64,000 nt of DNA from JAJRXR01 sp041987545 (GTDB taxonomy: Bacteria; Planctomycetota; Phycisphaerae; Phycisphaerales; UBA1924), in the NCBI GenBank assembly GCA_041987545.1, contig JBHIWH010000004.1:248001-312000 (forward strand), read 5' to 3'. Both the position numbers and the translations under genes were made by a program. This document shows, in pieces, positions 16,557-24,037 of the stretch; position 1 is the first letter of the stretch, and each line of letters opens with the position of its first letter. The notes below the pieces were generated by a model. It ran no database searches and had not been told where the DNA came from. It worked only from the letters and a program-made list of their open reading frames with translations.

Positions 16557-17833
16557 CGCAAGCCTCGATGACACCGGCCAAGACGAGTTTCCCGAAGGGC
16601 AAGATCCGGATCGTGCTGGCCGAGGGCGTGCACGAGGCGGGGGCGTCGCGCCTGCGCGACGAGGGCTTCGACGTGCAGACGCTGGGCGGGGCGTTGTCTG
16701 GCGACGCGCTGGCCGAGGCCGCGGCCGACGCACACGTCATCGGCATCCGCTCCAAGACGCAGCTCGACCGGGCGACGCTCGACAGCGCCCCCCGACTCCT
16801 GGCGGTCGGGTGTTTCTGCGCCGGGACGAACCAGGTCGATCTGGGCGCCGCGGCGTCGCTGGGCGTGCCCGTCTTCAACGCGCCCTTCAGCAACACGCGG
16901 TCCGTCGCGGAGATGACGATCGCCGAGGTGATCGCGCTGAGCAGGCGGATGTTCGACCGGTCGGCGGCGATGCACGCGGGCGCATGGGACAAGTCGGCCG
17001 AGGGCTCGCACGAGGTGCGGGGCAAGACGCTGGGCATCGTGGGCTACGGGCACATCGGCTCGCAGGTCTCGGTGCTGGGCGAGGCGATGGGGATGCGCGT
17101 CGTCTACTACGACGTGGACGCGAAGCTGCCCCTGGGCAACGCGGCCGCCTGCGGCTCGCTCAACGAGCTGCTCGAGAAGGCCGACGTGGTCACGCTGCAC
17201 GTGCCCGCGACGCCCACGACCAAGGGGCTCATCGGCGCCGGCGAGATCAAGAGGATGAAGCCCGGGGCGATGCTCATCAACAACGCGAGGGGCAGCGTCG
17301 TGGACGTGGACGCCCTGGCGACGGCCCTCGGCGAGTCCCGCCTGGGCGGGGCGGCCTTGGACGTCTTCCCCGAGGAGCCCTCGCGCTCGGGCGAGAGCTT
17401 CACGAGCCCGCTGCGGGGCGTGCCCAACGTGATCCTCACGCCCCACGTGGGCGGGAGCACGATCGAGGCCCAGGCCGCGATCAGCGAGGAAGTCGCCGGC
17501 AAGCTGCTCCGGTTCATCAACGAGGGGACGACGATCGGCGCCGTCAACGTCCCGCAGGTGGACCTGCCCGACCAGGGCGAGGCGGCCCGGGGCGTGCTGC
17601 CCGAGGATCGGCGCCCGCACCGGATCCTGCACTTCCACCGGAACGTGCCGGGCGTGCTCTCGAAGCTGCACGGCGTGATCAGCTCGTGCGGCGCCAATGT
17701 CACGGGCGAGCACCTGCGCACCAACGCCGACCTCGGATACGTCGTGCTCGACGTCGACCCGACGGACGCCGCGCCCCTGCTCGACGGGATCCGGCAGATC
17801 CCCGAGACGATCCGCACTCGCGTGCTCTGGTGA
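16553..17833 (+). CDS. serA: D-3-phosphoglycerate dehydrogenase
   Basis: 426 aa, start ATG at 16553 overlapping the uppP stop. First step of serine synthesis: oxidation of 3-phosphoglycerate with NAD. It has the compact layout of the E. coli enzyme: catalytic domain starting IRIVLAEGVHEAG, NAD-binding GIVGYGHIGSQV, substrate-binding Asn/Arg in NNARGSVVDVDAL, catalytic His in LTPHVGGST, and a C-terminal ACT domain (HFHRNVPGVLSKLHGVI onwards) likely sensing serine. Paired with glyA elsewhere in the window for serine/glycine metabolism. Pairing with uppP appears to be transcriptional only. Confidence 0.95.
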   Translation: MTQASMTPAKTSFPKGKIRIVLAEGVHEAGASRLRDEGFDVQTLGGALSGDALAEAAADAHVIGIRSKTQLDRATLDSAPRLLAVGCFCAGTNQVDLGAAASLGVPVFNAPFSNTRSVAEMTIAEVIALSRRMFDRSAAMHAGAWDKSAEGSHEVRGKTLGIVGYGHIGSQVSVLGEAMGMRVVYYDVDAKLPLGNAAACGSLNELLEKADVVTLHVPATPTTKGLIGAGEIKRMKPGAMLINNARGSVVDVDALATALGESRLGGAALDVFPEEPSRSGESFTSPLRGVPNVILTPHVGGSTIEAQAAISEEVAGKLLRFINEGTTIGAVNVPQVDLPDQGEAARGVLPEDRRPHRILHFHRNVPGVLSKLHGVISSCGANVTGEHLRTNADLGYVVLDVDPTDAAPLLDGIRQIPETIRTRVLW

Positions 17834-17863
17834 CAGCCGCGCCAACGGGTTGAACACGAAGGC

Positions 17864-17932
17864 CGCGAAGGGCTCGAAGAGATACCCCTGGGTTTGACCT
17901 TCTAGAGCTTCGGGCGCTTCGAGACCTTCGCG
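17864..17932. repeat. Imperfect inverted repeat between convergent genes (family B, copy 1)
   Basis: A 16-nt arm (17864-17879) and its partner (17917-17932) match with one mismatch, separated by 37 nt. The right arm, CTTCGAGACCTTCGCGTTCG at 17917-17936, recurs identically at 41977-41996. It lies between the convergent ends of serA and a minus-strand gene, so it may act as a bidirectional terminator or REP-like element. Confidence 0.6.
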
Positions 17933-17944
17933 TTCGCGTTGGGC

Positions 17945-18466
17945 TCAGGGCTGGGCCGCGTCCTGATCGAATGCGAAGTCGTCGTCGGTGTCCCAGACGC
18001 CGTCGGCGCCGGCGGTCTCGATGGAGTAGCGCCGCCCGTCTGGCTCGATCGAGTAGCGGTAGAACTCGCCCCACGGGTCGATCAGCGTCTCGCGGTCGAG
18101 GTTGAGGATGTCGAGGCTGGAGGGCAGGGCGCCGTTGGCCTCGTAGTGCTCGACGACCTTCTCGTGGATCCGGGCCGAGTCCATGCCGACCTCGACGACG
18201 CCGAATCCCATCGCGGCGACACCGGCGACGCCGATGCCCAAGCCGAGGACGATGAAGAGGACGGCGATGATGATCCACGCCGAGCCGATGAGCCCGAGGA
18301 TGAAGCCGGCGACCGCGAAGCCGCGGGGCCGCTTGAACAGCGCGATGAACGAGAAGAGCAAACCCAGAGGGCAGATCAGCCCGCCGCACATGATCAGCCC
18401 GACCAGGGACGTGACGAAGCCGGCGACGCCGAGGCTGTTGGACTGATGCTGATGCGGGTGGGCCAT
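17945..18466 (-). CDS. DUF4190-like membrane protein with pilin-like C-terminal domain
   Basis: 173 aa from ATG at 18466 (MAHPHQHQSNSLGVAGF). Two hydrophobic hairpin segments (about 10-75) of the DUF4190 type contain FALFKRPRGFAVAGFILG-like glycine-rich sequence. The soluble C-terminus has SLDILNLDRETLIDPWGEFYRYSIE and AGADGVWDTDDD. That 'DPWG..Y.Y ... S.G.DG..DTDDD' pattern is the calcium-loop end of type II secretion major pseudopilin (GspG) domains. This combination occurs in planctomycetes. Function unknown; a link to the secretion genes at 28-33 kb is only suggestive. Confidence 0.72.
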   Translation of the reverse strand: MAHPHQHQSNSLGVAGFVTSLVGLIMCGGLICPLGLLFSFIALFKRPRGFAVAGFILGLIGSAWIIIAVLFIVLGLGIGVAGVAAMGFGVVEVGMDSARIHEKVVEHYEANGALPSSLDILNLDRETLIDPWGEFYRYSIEPDGRRYSIETAGADGVWDTDDDFAFDQDAAQP

Positions 18467-18507
18467 CGGCCGCAGAGCATACCGCCGATGGCCGGGCCGA
18501 TGACGAC

Positions 18508-19503
18508 CTAGAGGTCGATGACGACGCGGATCTGCTCGGGCTCGCCCGCGGCTCGGAGGGCGGCGATCGCGTCGTCGAAGACGCATCGCCGGGTGATCAG
18601 GCCCGACAGGTCCAGGCGACCGGGGTTGGCGCCCAGGGCGCCCAGGGCGTCGGCGACCTGCCCGCCCCGCGCGCCGATCAGGCGTGCCTCGCGCTCGACC
18701 AGTCGTGCGATGCTCGGCGCCGCGGGCGCGTCGCCCTTGAAGCCCGTCGCCGCGACCGGCCCGCCCCCGACCAGCACGCGCCCACGCGCCCGGACCAGCC
18801 CCAGCGCCAGGTCGATCGCCTCGGCGGTCGGGTCCACGACGACGACCACGTCCTGGTCCGCCCGGCGGCCGACGTCGTCGGCGTGGCGCCAGCCGATCCC
18901 CCACTTCTCGCAACGCGACTCGCGCCCGGGCGCCGTTCCCAGCACGCGGACCGAGGCGTTGCGCACGCTCAGCAGCTGCGCGCACAGCAGCGCCACGGCG
19001 TCGTCGCCGACGATCGTGACGTACGGCTTGGTCTCGACCGAGACGAGCCGGGCGATGTGCAGCGCCTCGGCGAGGGGCACGATCAGCGCCGCGTGGTCGT
19101 TGTCGATCGCGTCGGGAACGCGGGCGAGGTTGCGGAGCGGGACGGCGACGCGCTGGGCGAGCGCGCCGTCGCGCCCGCGGACACCGAACTCCTGCCGGTC
19201 CGGGGCGTGCGCGCCCAGCCCGCGCCTGGCCAGGTCGTCGTCCTCGGGGGCGACGATGGGGTCGCAGACGACCCGGGCGCCGGCGAGGGCGTGGTCCCGC
19301 TCGCCCTCGACGCGGGAGACGACGCCGACGAACTCCCGCCCGAGCACGCCCCTGAAGGCGGGCTCGCCCCGGCAGACGGCCAGATCGATCGCGCCCACGC
19401 CGACGCGGGTCGGGCGGACCAACGCCTCGCCCGGGCGGGGCTCGGGGTCGGGGGCGCGGGGGTCCATGAAGACGTTCTGCCCGTCGGATCGGACGGCTCG
19501 CAC
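18508..19503 (-). CDS. Medium-chain dehydrogenase/reductase, zinc ligands missing
   Basis: 331 aa from a GTG at 19503; an ATG 12 codons in is also possible. MDR/alcohol dehydrogenase family: GroES-like N-terminus, then a nucleotide-binding half with VTIVGDDAVALLCAQLL in place of the usual GxGxxG. The first zinc ligand Cys is kept (LAVCRGEP), but GHE becomes GRE (VLGREFVGVV), and the four-cysteine structural zinc lobe is replaced by a cysteine-free loop (CDPIVAPEDDDLARRGLG). The sequence still follows threonine/polyol dehydrogenases. Probably zinc-independent or inactive as a classical dehydrogenase. Substrate unknown. Confidence 0.75.
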   Translation of the reverse strand: MRAVRSDGQNVFMDPRAPDPEPRPGEALVRPTRVGVGAIDLAVCRGEPAFRGVLGREFVGVVSRVEGERDHALAGARVVCDPIVAPEDDDLARRGLGAHAPDRQEFGVRGRDGALAQRVAVPLRNLARVPDAIDNDHAALIVPLAEALHIARLVSVETKPYVTIVGDDAVALLCAQLLSVRNASVRVLGTAPGRESRCEKWGIGWRHADDVGRRADQDVVVVVDPTAEAIDLALGLVRARGRVLVGGGPVAATGFKGDAPAAPSIARLVEREARLIGARGGQVADALGALGANPGRLDLSGLITRRCVFDDAIAALRAAGEPEQIRVVIDL

Positions 19504-19603
19504 GCGGGCGCCTCCTCGTCGAGTGTGGACGACGAGGGGTCAATCGGGCGGGAACGGCGGCGGGTGTGGCGCCATCCGGCGCCCGGGCGGTTCTCGGACC
19601 GGA

Positions 19604-20452
19604 TCAGCCCGCGCCGGCAGGCGGCAGGCCCACGGGCGTCGAGGGCGTCTCGTTGGGCGGCTGGGAGACGAAGGGCAGGTACTCGAGCCAGCGCTTGTCG
19701 CGGCTGAAGGCGGGGTAGGTGTACGGCGTGCGGGCGGCGAACAGGTCGTCGGCGCCGTCCACCCAGTCCAGCCACGCCCGGGTCTCGAGGCCGAAGTCCT
19801 GGCCCGTCAGCGTGCGCAGCGACTGGAGCGTCGAGTGGTTCACGACCAGCGCCGGGTCGTTGAGCGCCGCGATCAGCGCCTGCACGACGCGGGGCTCGGC
19901 GTACTGGCCAAGCGCGTGCGCCGAAGCGGCCCGCACCTCGGGCTCCTCCTCGGCGTCGCGCCGGAGCGCGAGCAGGAGCGCCTCGACGGCGATCGGGTTG
20001 TGGATGCGTTGCAGCGCGCGGGCCGCCTCGGCGCGGACGAGGCGGTCCTCCTCGTCGATCAGGCGCTCGATCAGCAGCGGCGCGTGGTCGGGCGAGCCGT
20101 GGATCCCGATCGCCCGCACACCCGCCCACCGGACGCCGGCGTCCGGATCGCGGGCGGCGTCCTCGTAGAGCTCGATGTAGACCTCGCCCCCGCCGAAGGG
20201 CGCGTTGGCGAGCAGCAGCGTGCCGCTGTACCGGCTGTCGGGGTTGTACTCGTCGAGGGCCATGTCGGCGGCCTCGGCGGGGGTCTCGGTGGGCTTGAAC
20301 ACGTCGAAGAGCGACTTGGCGCCCGGCTTGACGTTCTCGAACGTCCCGCACCCGCCGGCGAGGAGCGCCGCGGCCATCGCGAGGGCCGCGGTCGGCGCCG
20401 CCCGGGACGCGAGACGCGACCCGGATCCGAGCATTCGTGCACGATCGGGCAT
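19604..20452 (-). CDS. HEAT-repeat lipoprotein
   Basis: 282 aa from ATG at 20452. The basic N-terminus and hydrophobic stretch end in LLAGGC, a lipoprotein signal. The mature part holds three to four HEAT/PBS-lyase-like repeats (VRWAGVRAIGIHG, VRAEAARALQRI, VRAASAHALGQY, VVQALIAALNDP) spanning about residues 95-215, then a tail with WLDWVDGADDLFA. Such repeats usually mediate protein contacts. Divergent from another lipoprotein gene, with only 79 nt between starts, so they share a promoter region. Confidence 0.75.
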   Translation of the reverse strand: MPDRARMLGSGSRLASRAAPTAALAMAAALLAGGCGTFENVKPGAKSLFDVFKPTETPAEAADMALDEYNPDSRYSGTLLLANAPFGGGEVYIELYEDAARDPDAGVRWAGVRAIGIHGSPDHAPLLIERLIDEEDRLVRAEAARALQRIHNPIAVEALLLALRRDAEEEPEVRAASAHALGQYAEPRVVQALIAALNDPALVVNHSTLQSLRTLTGQDFGLETRAWLDWVDGADDLFAARTPYTYPAFSRDKRWLEYLPFVSQPPNETPSTPVGLPPAGAG

Positions 20453-20531
20453 GAGGTGAGAGTATATGACCGGCGCACGCCCGCGCGGCGGGCGGCGCGG
20501 CGGGGTGTCGGTCGTGTCTCGGAGGCGTCGC

Positions 20532-21299
20532 ATGCGGAGAGTGACCCGGTTTCTCGGCGTTTGGGCCTGCGGCGGCGTTGTTTTTCTCGCGGGCGGGTGC
20601 GCCGGGACGCCCGCGGCGCCGTCGGGCGCGACCGGCGTCATCGAGGATGAGGGCGCCACGCTCGTCGCCGACGACCTGTTCCCGCCGGGCGAGACCGAGC
20701 GCCGCACGGCGCGGATGGACCCCGAGTCCGGCGACGTGCTGGGCGTCGAGGTCACCCGGCGCGAGATGCTCGACGGCTCGTCGTGGATCACTCGCACGAG
20801 CGGGGACGAGGGCGAGCAGAGCGCCGGCGAGATGATCTTCCGGCGCGAAGGCGACGGGTCCGTCGCGCTCGTGAGTCTCGTTGCCGACACGCCCGAGGCG
20901 ATGGCGTCGGGGCAGGCCAGGTACGTCTTCGAGCCGCCCCTGACGATGGCGCCGGCGCGGCTCGAGGTAGGCGAGATGTTCGAGCACTCGTGCGACCTGC
21001 GCATCGTCGAGCTCGATGACGCGTCGAGCGTGATCAAGACCGGGTCGGCGTCGCGCCGGCTCGAGGTCGTCGGCCGCGAGCTGCTCGAGCTGGACTCGGG
21101 GAGCGTCGAGACGATCCGCGTCCGCGCGCGGTTCCGGCTTCAGCTGGGCGCGACGCGCGTGACCAACGACTCGATCGTCTGGGTCGAGCCGGGGAGCGGG
21201 GCGATCGCCGAATCGACGCGGCGCGTCGTGCGTGTGCTGGGCGTGCCCGTGCAGGACACGCGCGCGTACGAGCAGCGGGCGGACACCGTTGGCGACTGA
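20532..21299 (+). CDS. Hypothetical lipoprotein
   Basis: 255 aa from ATG at 20532 with GGAGG 6 nt upstream; the open frame begins at 20466 but lacks a site. Residues 1-25 are a lipoprotein signal ending FLAGGC. The mature protein (about 230 residues) is mostly beta strand by pattern (alternating hydrophobic residues in DSIVWVEPGSGAIAEST), without cysteine. It likely sits in the envelope. No family is recognised; the late GSGAIAEST segment resembles hypothetical planctomycete DUF3108-type proteins weakly. Confidence 0.65.
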   Translation: MRRVTRFLGVWACGGVVFLAGGCAGTPAAPSGATGVIEDEGATLVADDLFPPGETERRTARMDPESGDVLGVEVTRREMLDGSSWITRTSGDEGEQSAGEMIFRREGDGSVALVSLVADTPEAMASGQARYVFEPPLTMAPARLEVGEMFEHSCDLRIVELDDASSVIKTGSASRRLEVVGRELLELDSGSVETIRVRARFRLQLGATRVTNDSIVWVEPGSGAIAESTRRVVRVLGVPVQDTRAYEQRADTVGD

Positions 21300-21308
21300 G
21301 TTGAAGGC

Positions 21309-22064
21309 CTAGAGACGCTGACCCGGCTCGCGGAGCGACACGGGCGGGGCGAGCAGCTCGGCGAGCACGATCGCACGACGCATGGCGGCGGGGTCGAGCG
21401 CGCCCGGGCGTGCGCTGGACGTTGTTCTGGTGGGGCGCGGCGCGCGTGCGGGGGACTTGAGCTCGTCGAACCCGTGGACCTCGATGTGCTGCTCGATCGT
21501 CTCGTGCGCCGGCTGGCTCGGCGTCTGCGGGCGGCGGCGCTTCGGGGCGCCGGCTGGCGCGGGCCGGGACTGCGGGCGCGGCTGCGGCCTGGACTGGGGT
21601 CGGGCCTGCGGCCTGGACTGGGGCTGGGGTCGCTGGGTCGACGGCGAGGGCCGGGGCCGAGCGGGCGCCGGGGGAACGGGGCGACGGGTCGGGGAGGCCG
21701 TCGCGGCGCCGCCCGCCTGCGCGGTCGCGCCCCGGCTTTGTGCGGCCTGCTGCTGGGCGCGGCGTCGGCGGAGTTCCTCGAGCTGGGCCTGGCGGCGCTG
21801 GGCGATCTCCTCCAGGCTCGCCGGCTCGGACTGGCGGGGCGCGGGCGGGGCCGCCGGGGCGGTCCGCGACGTGCCCTCGCGCGCGTCGGGCTCGGCCCGG
21901 CCCGTGCGGAGCGCCTCGGTGCGGCGCCGCTGCACCTCGGCCTCGAGCTTCTTGCGCTCGGCCTGCTTCTGCAGCTCCTTGACGACCCAGCCGAAGAAGC
22001 TCGAGCCGACGAACAGCAGCACGATCAGGATCTGGATGACGTTGCCGTTGAGCCAGTTGGGCAT
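21309..22064 (-). CDS. Membrane-anchored Pro/Arg/Gln-rich hypothetical protein
   Basis: 251 aa. One N-terminal membrane segment (about 9-28, IQILIVLLFVGSSFFGWVV) is followed by a charged coiled-coil-like region (ELQKQAERKKLEAEVQRRR, about 30-60; a second, LEEIAQRRQAQLEELRRR, about 83-105), then a low-complexity Pro/Arg/Gln/Ser stretch (about 120-180), then a short conserved-looking tail (HIEVHGFDELKS) and a helix (AAMRRAIVLAELLAPP). This N-anchor plus disordered region plus end motif is common in planctomycetes. Starts 2 nt after the stop of the ABC ATPase gene, so co-translated. Function unknown. Confidence 0.72.
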   Translation of the reverse strand: MPNWLNGNVIQILIVLLFVGSSFFGWVVKELQKQAERKKLEAEVQRRRTEALRTGRAEPDAREGTSRTAPAAPPAPRQSEPASLEEIAQRRQAQLEELRRRRAQQQAAQSRGATAQAGGAATASPTRRPVPPAPARPRPSPSTQRPQPQSRPQARPQSRPQPRPQSRPAPAGAPKRRRPQTPSQPAHETIEQHIEVHGFDELKSPARAPRPTRTTSSARPGALDPAAMRRAIVLAELLAPPVSLREPGQRL

Positions 22065-22066
22065 GG

Positions 22067-22882
22067 TCAGTCGTCCGTGGGGCCGGTCGCGGGGATTGTA
22101 GAGACGGGGAGCAGGGCGGGCGGGCCGTGGGACTCGGCCCTGGGGGCCACGCGGGCGAATCGCACGCCGAACACGGGCCTGAGCACCTCGGGCGTCAGCG
22201 TCTCGGGCGCGGGCCCGTGGGCGGCCGGGGCGCCGGTCTCGTCGAGCACCAGCGCGTCGTCGGCGACGCGGAGGGCGACGGACAGGTCGTGCAGCACCAC
22301 CGCGACGCCCACGCCCTCGCCCGCCAGCTCGGCCAGCAGCTCGATCACGCCCAGGGCGTGCCTCGGGTCGAGCGCGCTCGTCGGCTCGTCGGCGAGCAGG
22401 TACCGGGGCTCGTCGCGCGGGGCGGCGTGCAGCTGGGCCAGAGCGCGGGCCAGCGCGACACGCTGTTGGAGGCCCACGGACAGCTCGGTGTACGCGTCGG
22501 ACGCGCGGCCCGCGATGTCGAGCCGCTCGAGCACGCGCTCGATGACGGCCGGCGGCGCGGCCCGCCCCATCGACAGCAGCCCGAACCTGATCACTTGCTC
22601 GACGCTGTAGGAAAAGGAGAGCGTCGGGCTCTGGGGGACGAAGGCGACGCGCTTGGCCAGCTCGCGCGGCGGGATGCGGCGGACGGGCCGGTCGTCGAGC
22701 GCGACCCGGCCACCGGTCGGGGCCAGGCGCCCGAGCAGGAGGCGGAGGAGGGTGGACTTGCCCGAGGCGTTGGGCCCGACGATCGCCGTCACCCGGCCGG
22801 GCTCGATCTCAAGGTCCACACCCCGGAGGACGGGGCGGCGGCGCCGATACGCGAAGTCCACGCTGCTGGCGGCGAGGGTCAC
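22067..22882 (-). CDS. ABC transporter ATP-binding protein, iron/haem/cobalamin type
   Basis: 271 aa from a GTG at 22882; the much longer frame upstream is not coding. All ABC motifs are present: Walker A GPNASGKST, Q-loop FVPQSPTL, signature LSVGLQQR, Walker B YLLADEPTSALD and switch His in VVLHDLSVA. It best fits the FecE/HmuV/BtuD group that drives iron-siderophore, haem or B12 import. No permease is adjacent, though a BtuF-like binding protein lies at 27.5-28.5 kb and an iron-type permease at 47-49 kb. Which partner it serves is open. Confidence 0.88.
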   Translation of the reverse strand: MTLAASSVDFAYRRRRPVLRGVDLEIEPGRVTAIVGPNASGKSTLLRLLLGRLAPTGGRVALDDRPVRRIPPRELAKRVAFVPQSPTLSFSYSVEQVIRFGLLSMGRAAPPAVIERVLERLDIAGRASDAYTELSVGLQQRVALARALAQLHAAPRDEPRYLLADEPTSALDPRHALGVIELLAELAGEGVGVAVVLHDLSVALRVADDALVLDETGAPAAHGPAPETLTPEVLRPVFGVRFARVAPRAESHGPPALLPVSTIPATGPTDD

Positions 22883-22939
22883 GGCTGGATCGTACCGGCG
22901 GGGGCAGGGCTCCCTAGGCTTGGCCCTCAGGAGGTCGCG

Positions 22940-23974
22940 ATGGACGAGCCGCGAGGCGGGGCGCAATCCGGGGCACACGACGAGGACAACGGCCGGGGCC
23001 TGGTCGCCGTCACCGGCGCGACCGGGTTCGTGGGGCGGCACACCGTCCGCGAGCTGCTGCGTCGCGGGTGGCGCGTGCGGGGGCTGACGCGGACGCGGGG
23101 CAAGGCGGCCAGGGTCCTGCCGAACGACGCGATCTCGTCGGGGCGCCTCGAGATCGTCGAGGGCGACGCGCTGGGCCAGGGGGTCGCCGACCGGCTGGTC
23201 CGGGGCGCCGATGCGTGCGTGAACCTGATCGGGATCATCCGCGAGGCCTCGGGCGGCCAGACCTTCGAGCGGATGCACACGAAGGCGACGCGGGCGATGG
23301 TCCGCGCGTGCGAGGGCGCCGGTGTTCGGCGGTTCGTGCAGATGTCGGCGCTGGGCGTCGGGGACGACGCGGACACGGCGTACGCGCGGACCAAGTGGGC
23401 CGCGGAGCGCGCCGTCCGGGCCAGCTCGCTCGTGTGGACGATTGTTCGCCCGGGCCTGATCCACGGGCCCGACGGCGAGTTCATGCGGGAAGCCAAGTCC
23501 TGGTGCGAGGGGCGGAGCCTGCCGCATGTGTTCATCCCGTACTTCACGAGGCTCGACCCCGAGTGGGCGCCGCCCAAGCCGCCCAGGTTCGAGGACCCGG
23601 AGCTGATGCCCGTGCGTGTCGAGGACGTGGCGTGGGCGATCGCCGAGTCGCTGGAGCGCGAGGCGGCGGAGATGGAGGTCTACAACCTCGTGGGCCCGGA
23701 GCGGCTGTCGATGCGTGCGATGCTCACGGAGCTGCGCGACGCGTTGCCCCTGGGCAAGAGCCTGCCCGTGGTCGGGCTGCCCGGGAGCGCAGCCGCGTTG
23801 AAGGCGAGGGCCGCGGCTGCGGTCGGGCTGCGTGACGCCCTGCCCTTCGACGAGGGGATGGCGCGGATGGGCTCGCGGGACTCGGTGGCGGCGCTGGACA
23901 AGGCGTCGGCGCACCTGAGCTTCCAGCCCGCGCCCTACACCGAGACGATGCGGGCGTACGCGCCGTCGATGTGA
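22940..23974 (+). CDS. NDUFA9-like atypical SDR (NAD(P)-binding)
   Basis: 344 aa from ATG at 22940 with AGGAGG 7 nt upstream. Rossmann fold with VAVTGATGFVGRHTVREL (GxxGxxG at about residues 28-34). The layout matches the atypical SDR-a5 group that includes NDUFA9 of complex I and related bacterial proteins: VNLIGIIRE, RFVQMSALGV, the YARTKWAAERAV active-site-like Tyr/Lys, and VWTIVRPGLIHGP. C-terminal half binds substrate; family members act on sugar nucleotides, quinone-related or unknown ligands. It is divergent from the ABC ATPase and 63 nt upstream of rnr. Confidence 0.82.
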   Translation: MDEPRGGAQSGAHDEDNGRGLVAVTGATGFVGRHTVRELLRRGWRVRGLTRTRGKAARVLPNDAISSGRLEIVEGDALGQGVADRLVRGADACVNLIGIIREASGGQTFERMHTKATRAMVRACEGAGVRRFVQMSALGVGDDADTAYARTKWAAERAVRASSLVWTIVRPGLIHGPDGEFMREAKSWCEGRSLPHVFIPYFTRLDPEWAPPKPPRFEDPELMPVRVEDVAWAIAESLEREAAEMEVYNLVGPERLSMRAMLTELRDALPLGKSLPVVGLPGSAAALKARAAAAVGLRDALPFDEGMARMGSRDSVAALDKASAHLSFQPAPYTETMRAYAPSM

Positions 23975-24037
23975 CGAGATCGATGAGGCGGGGATGACCC
24001 CGTCGGGCGCTCGTGCGGGCGCGCCGGAAAGGACGCC

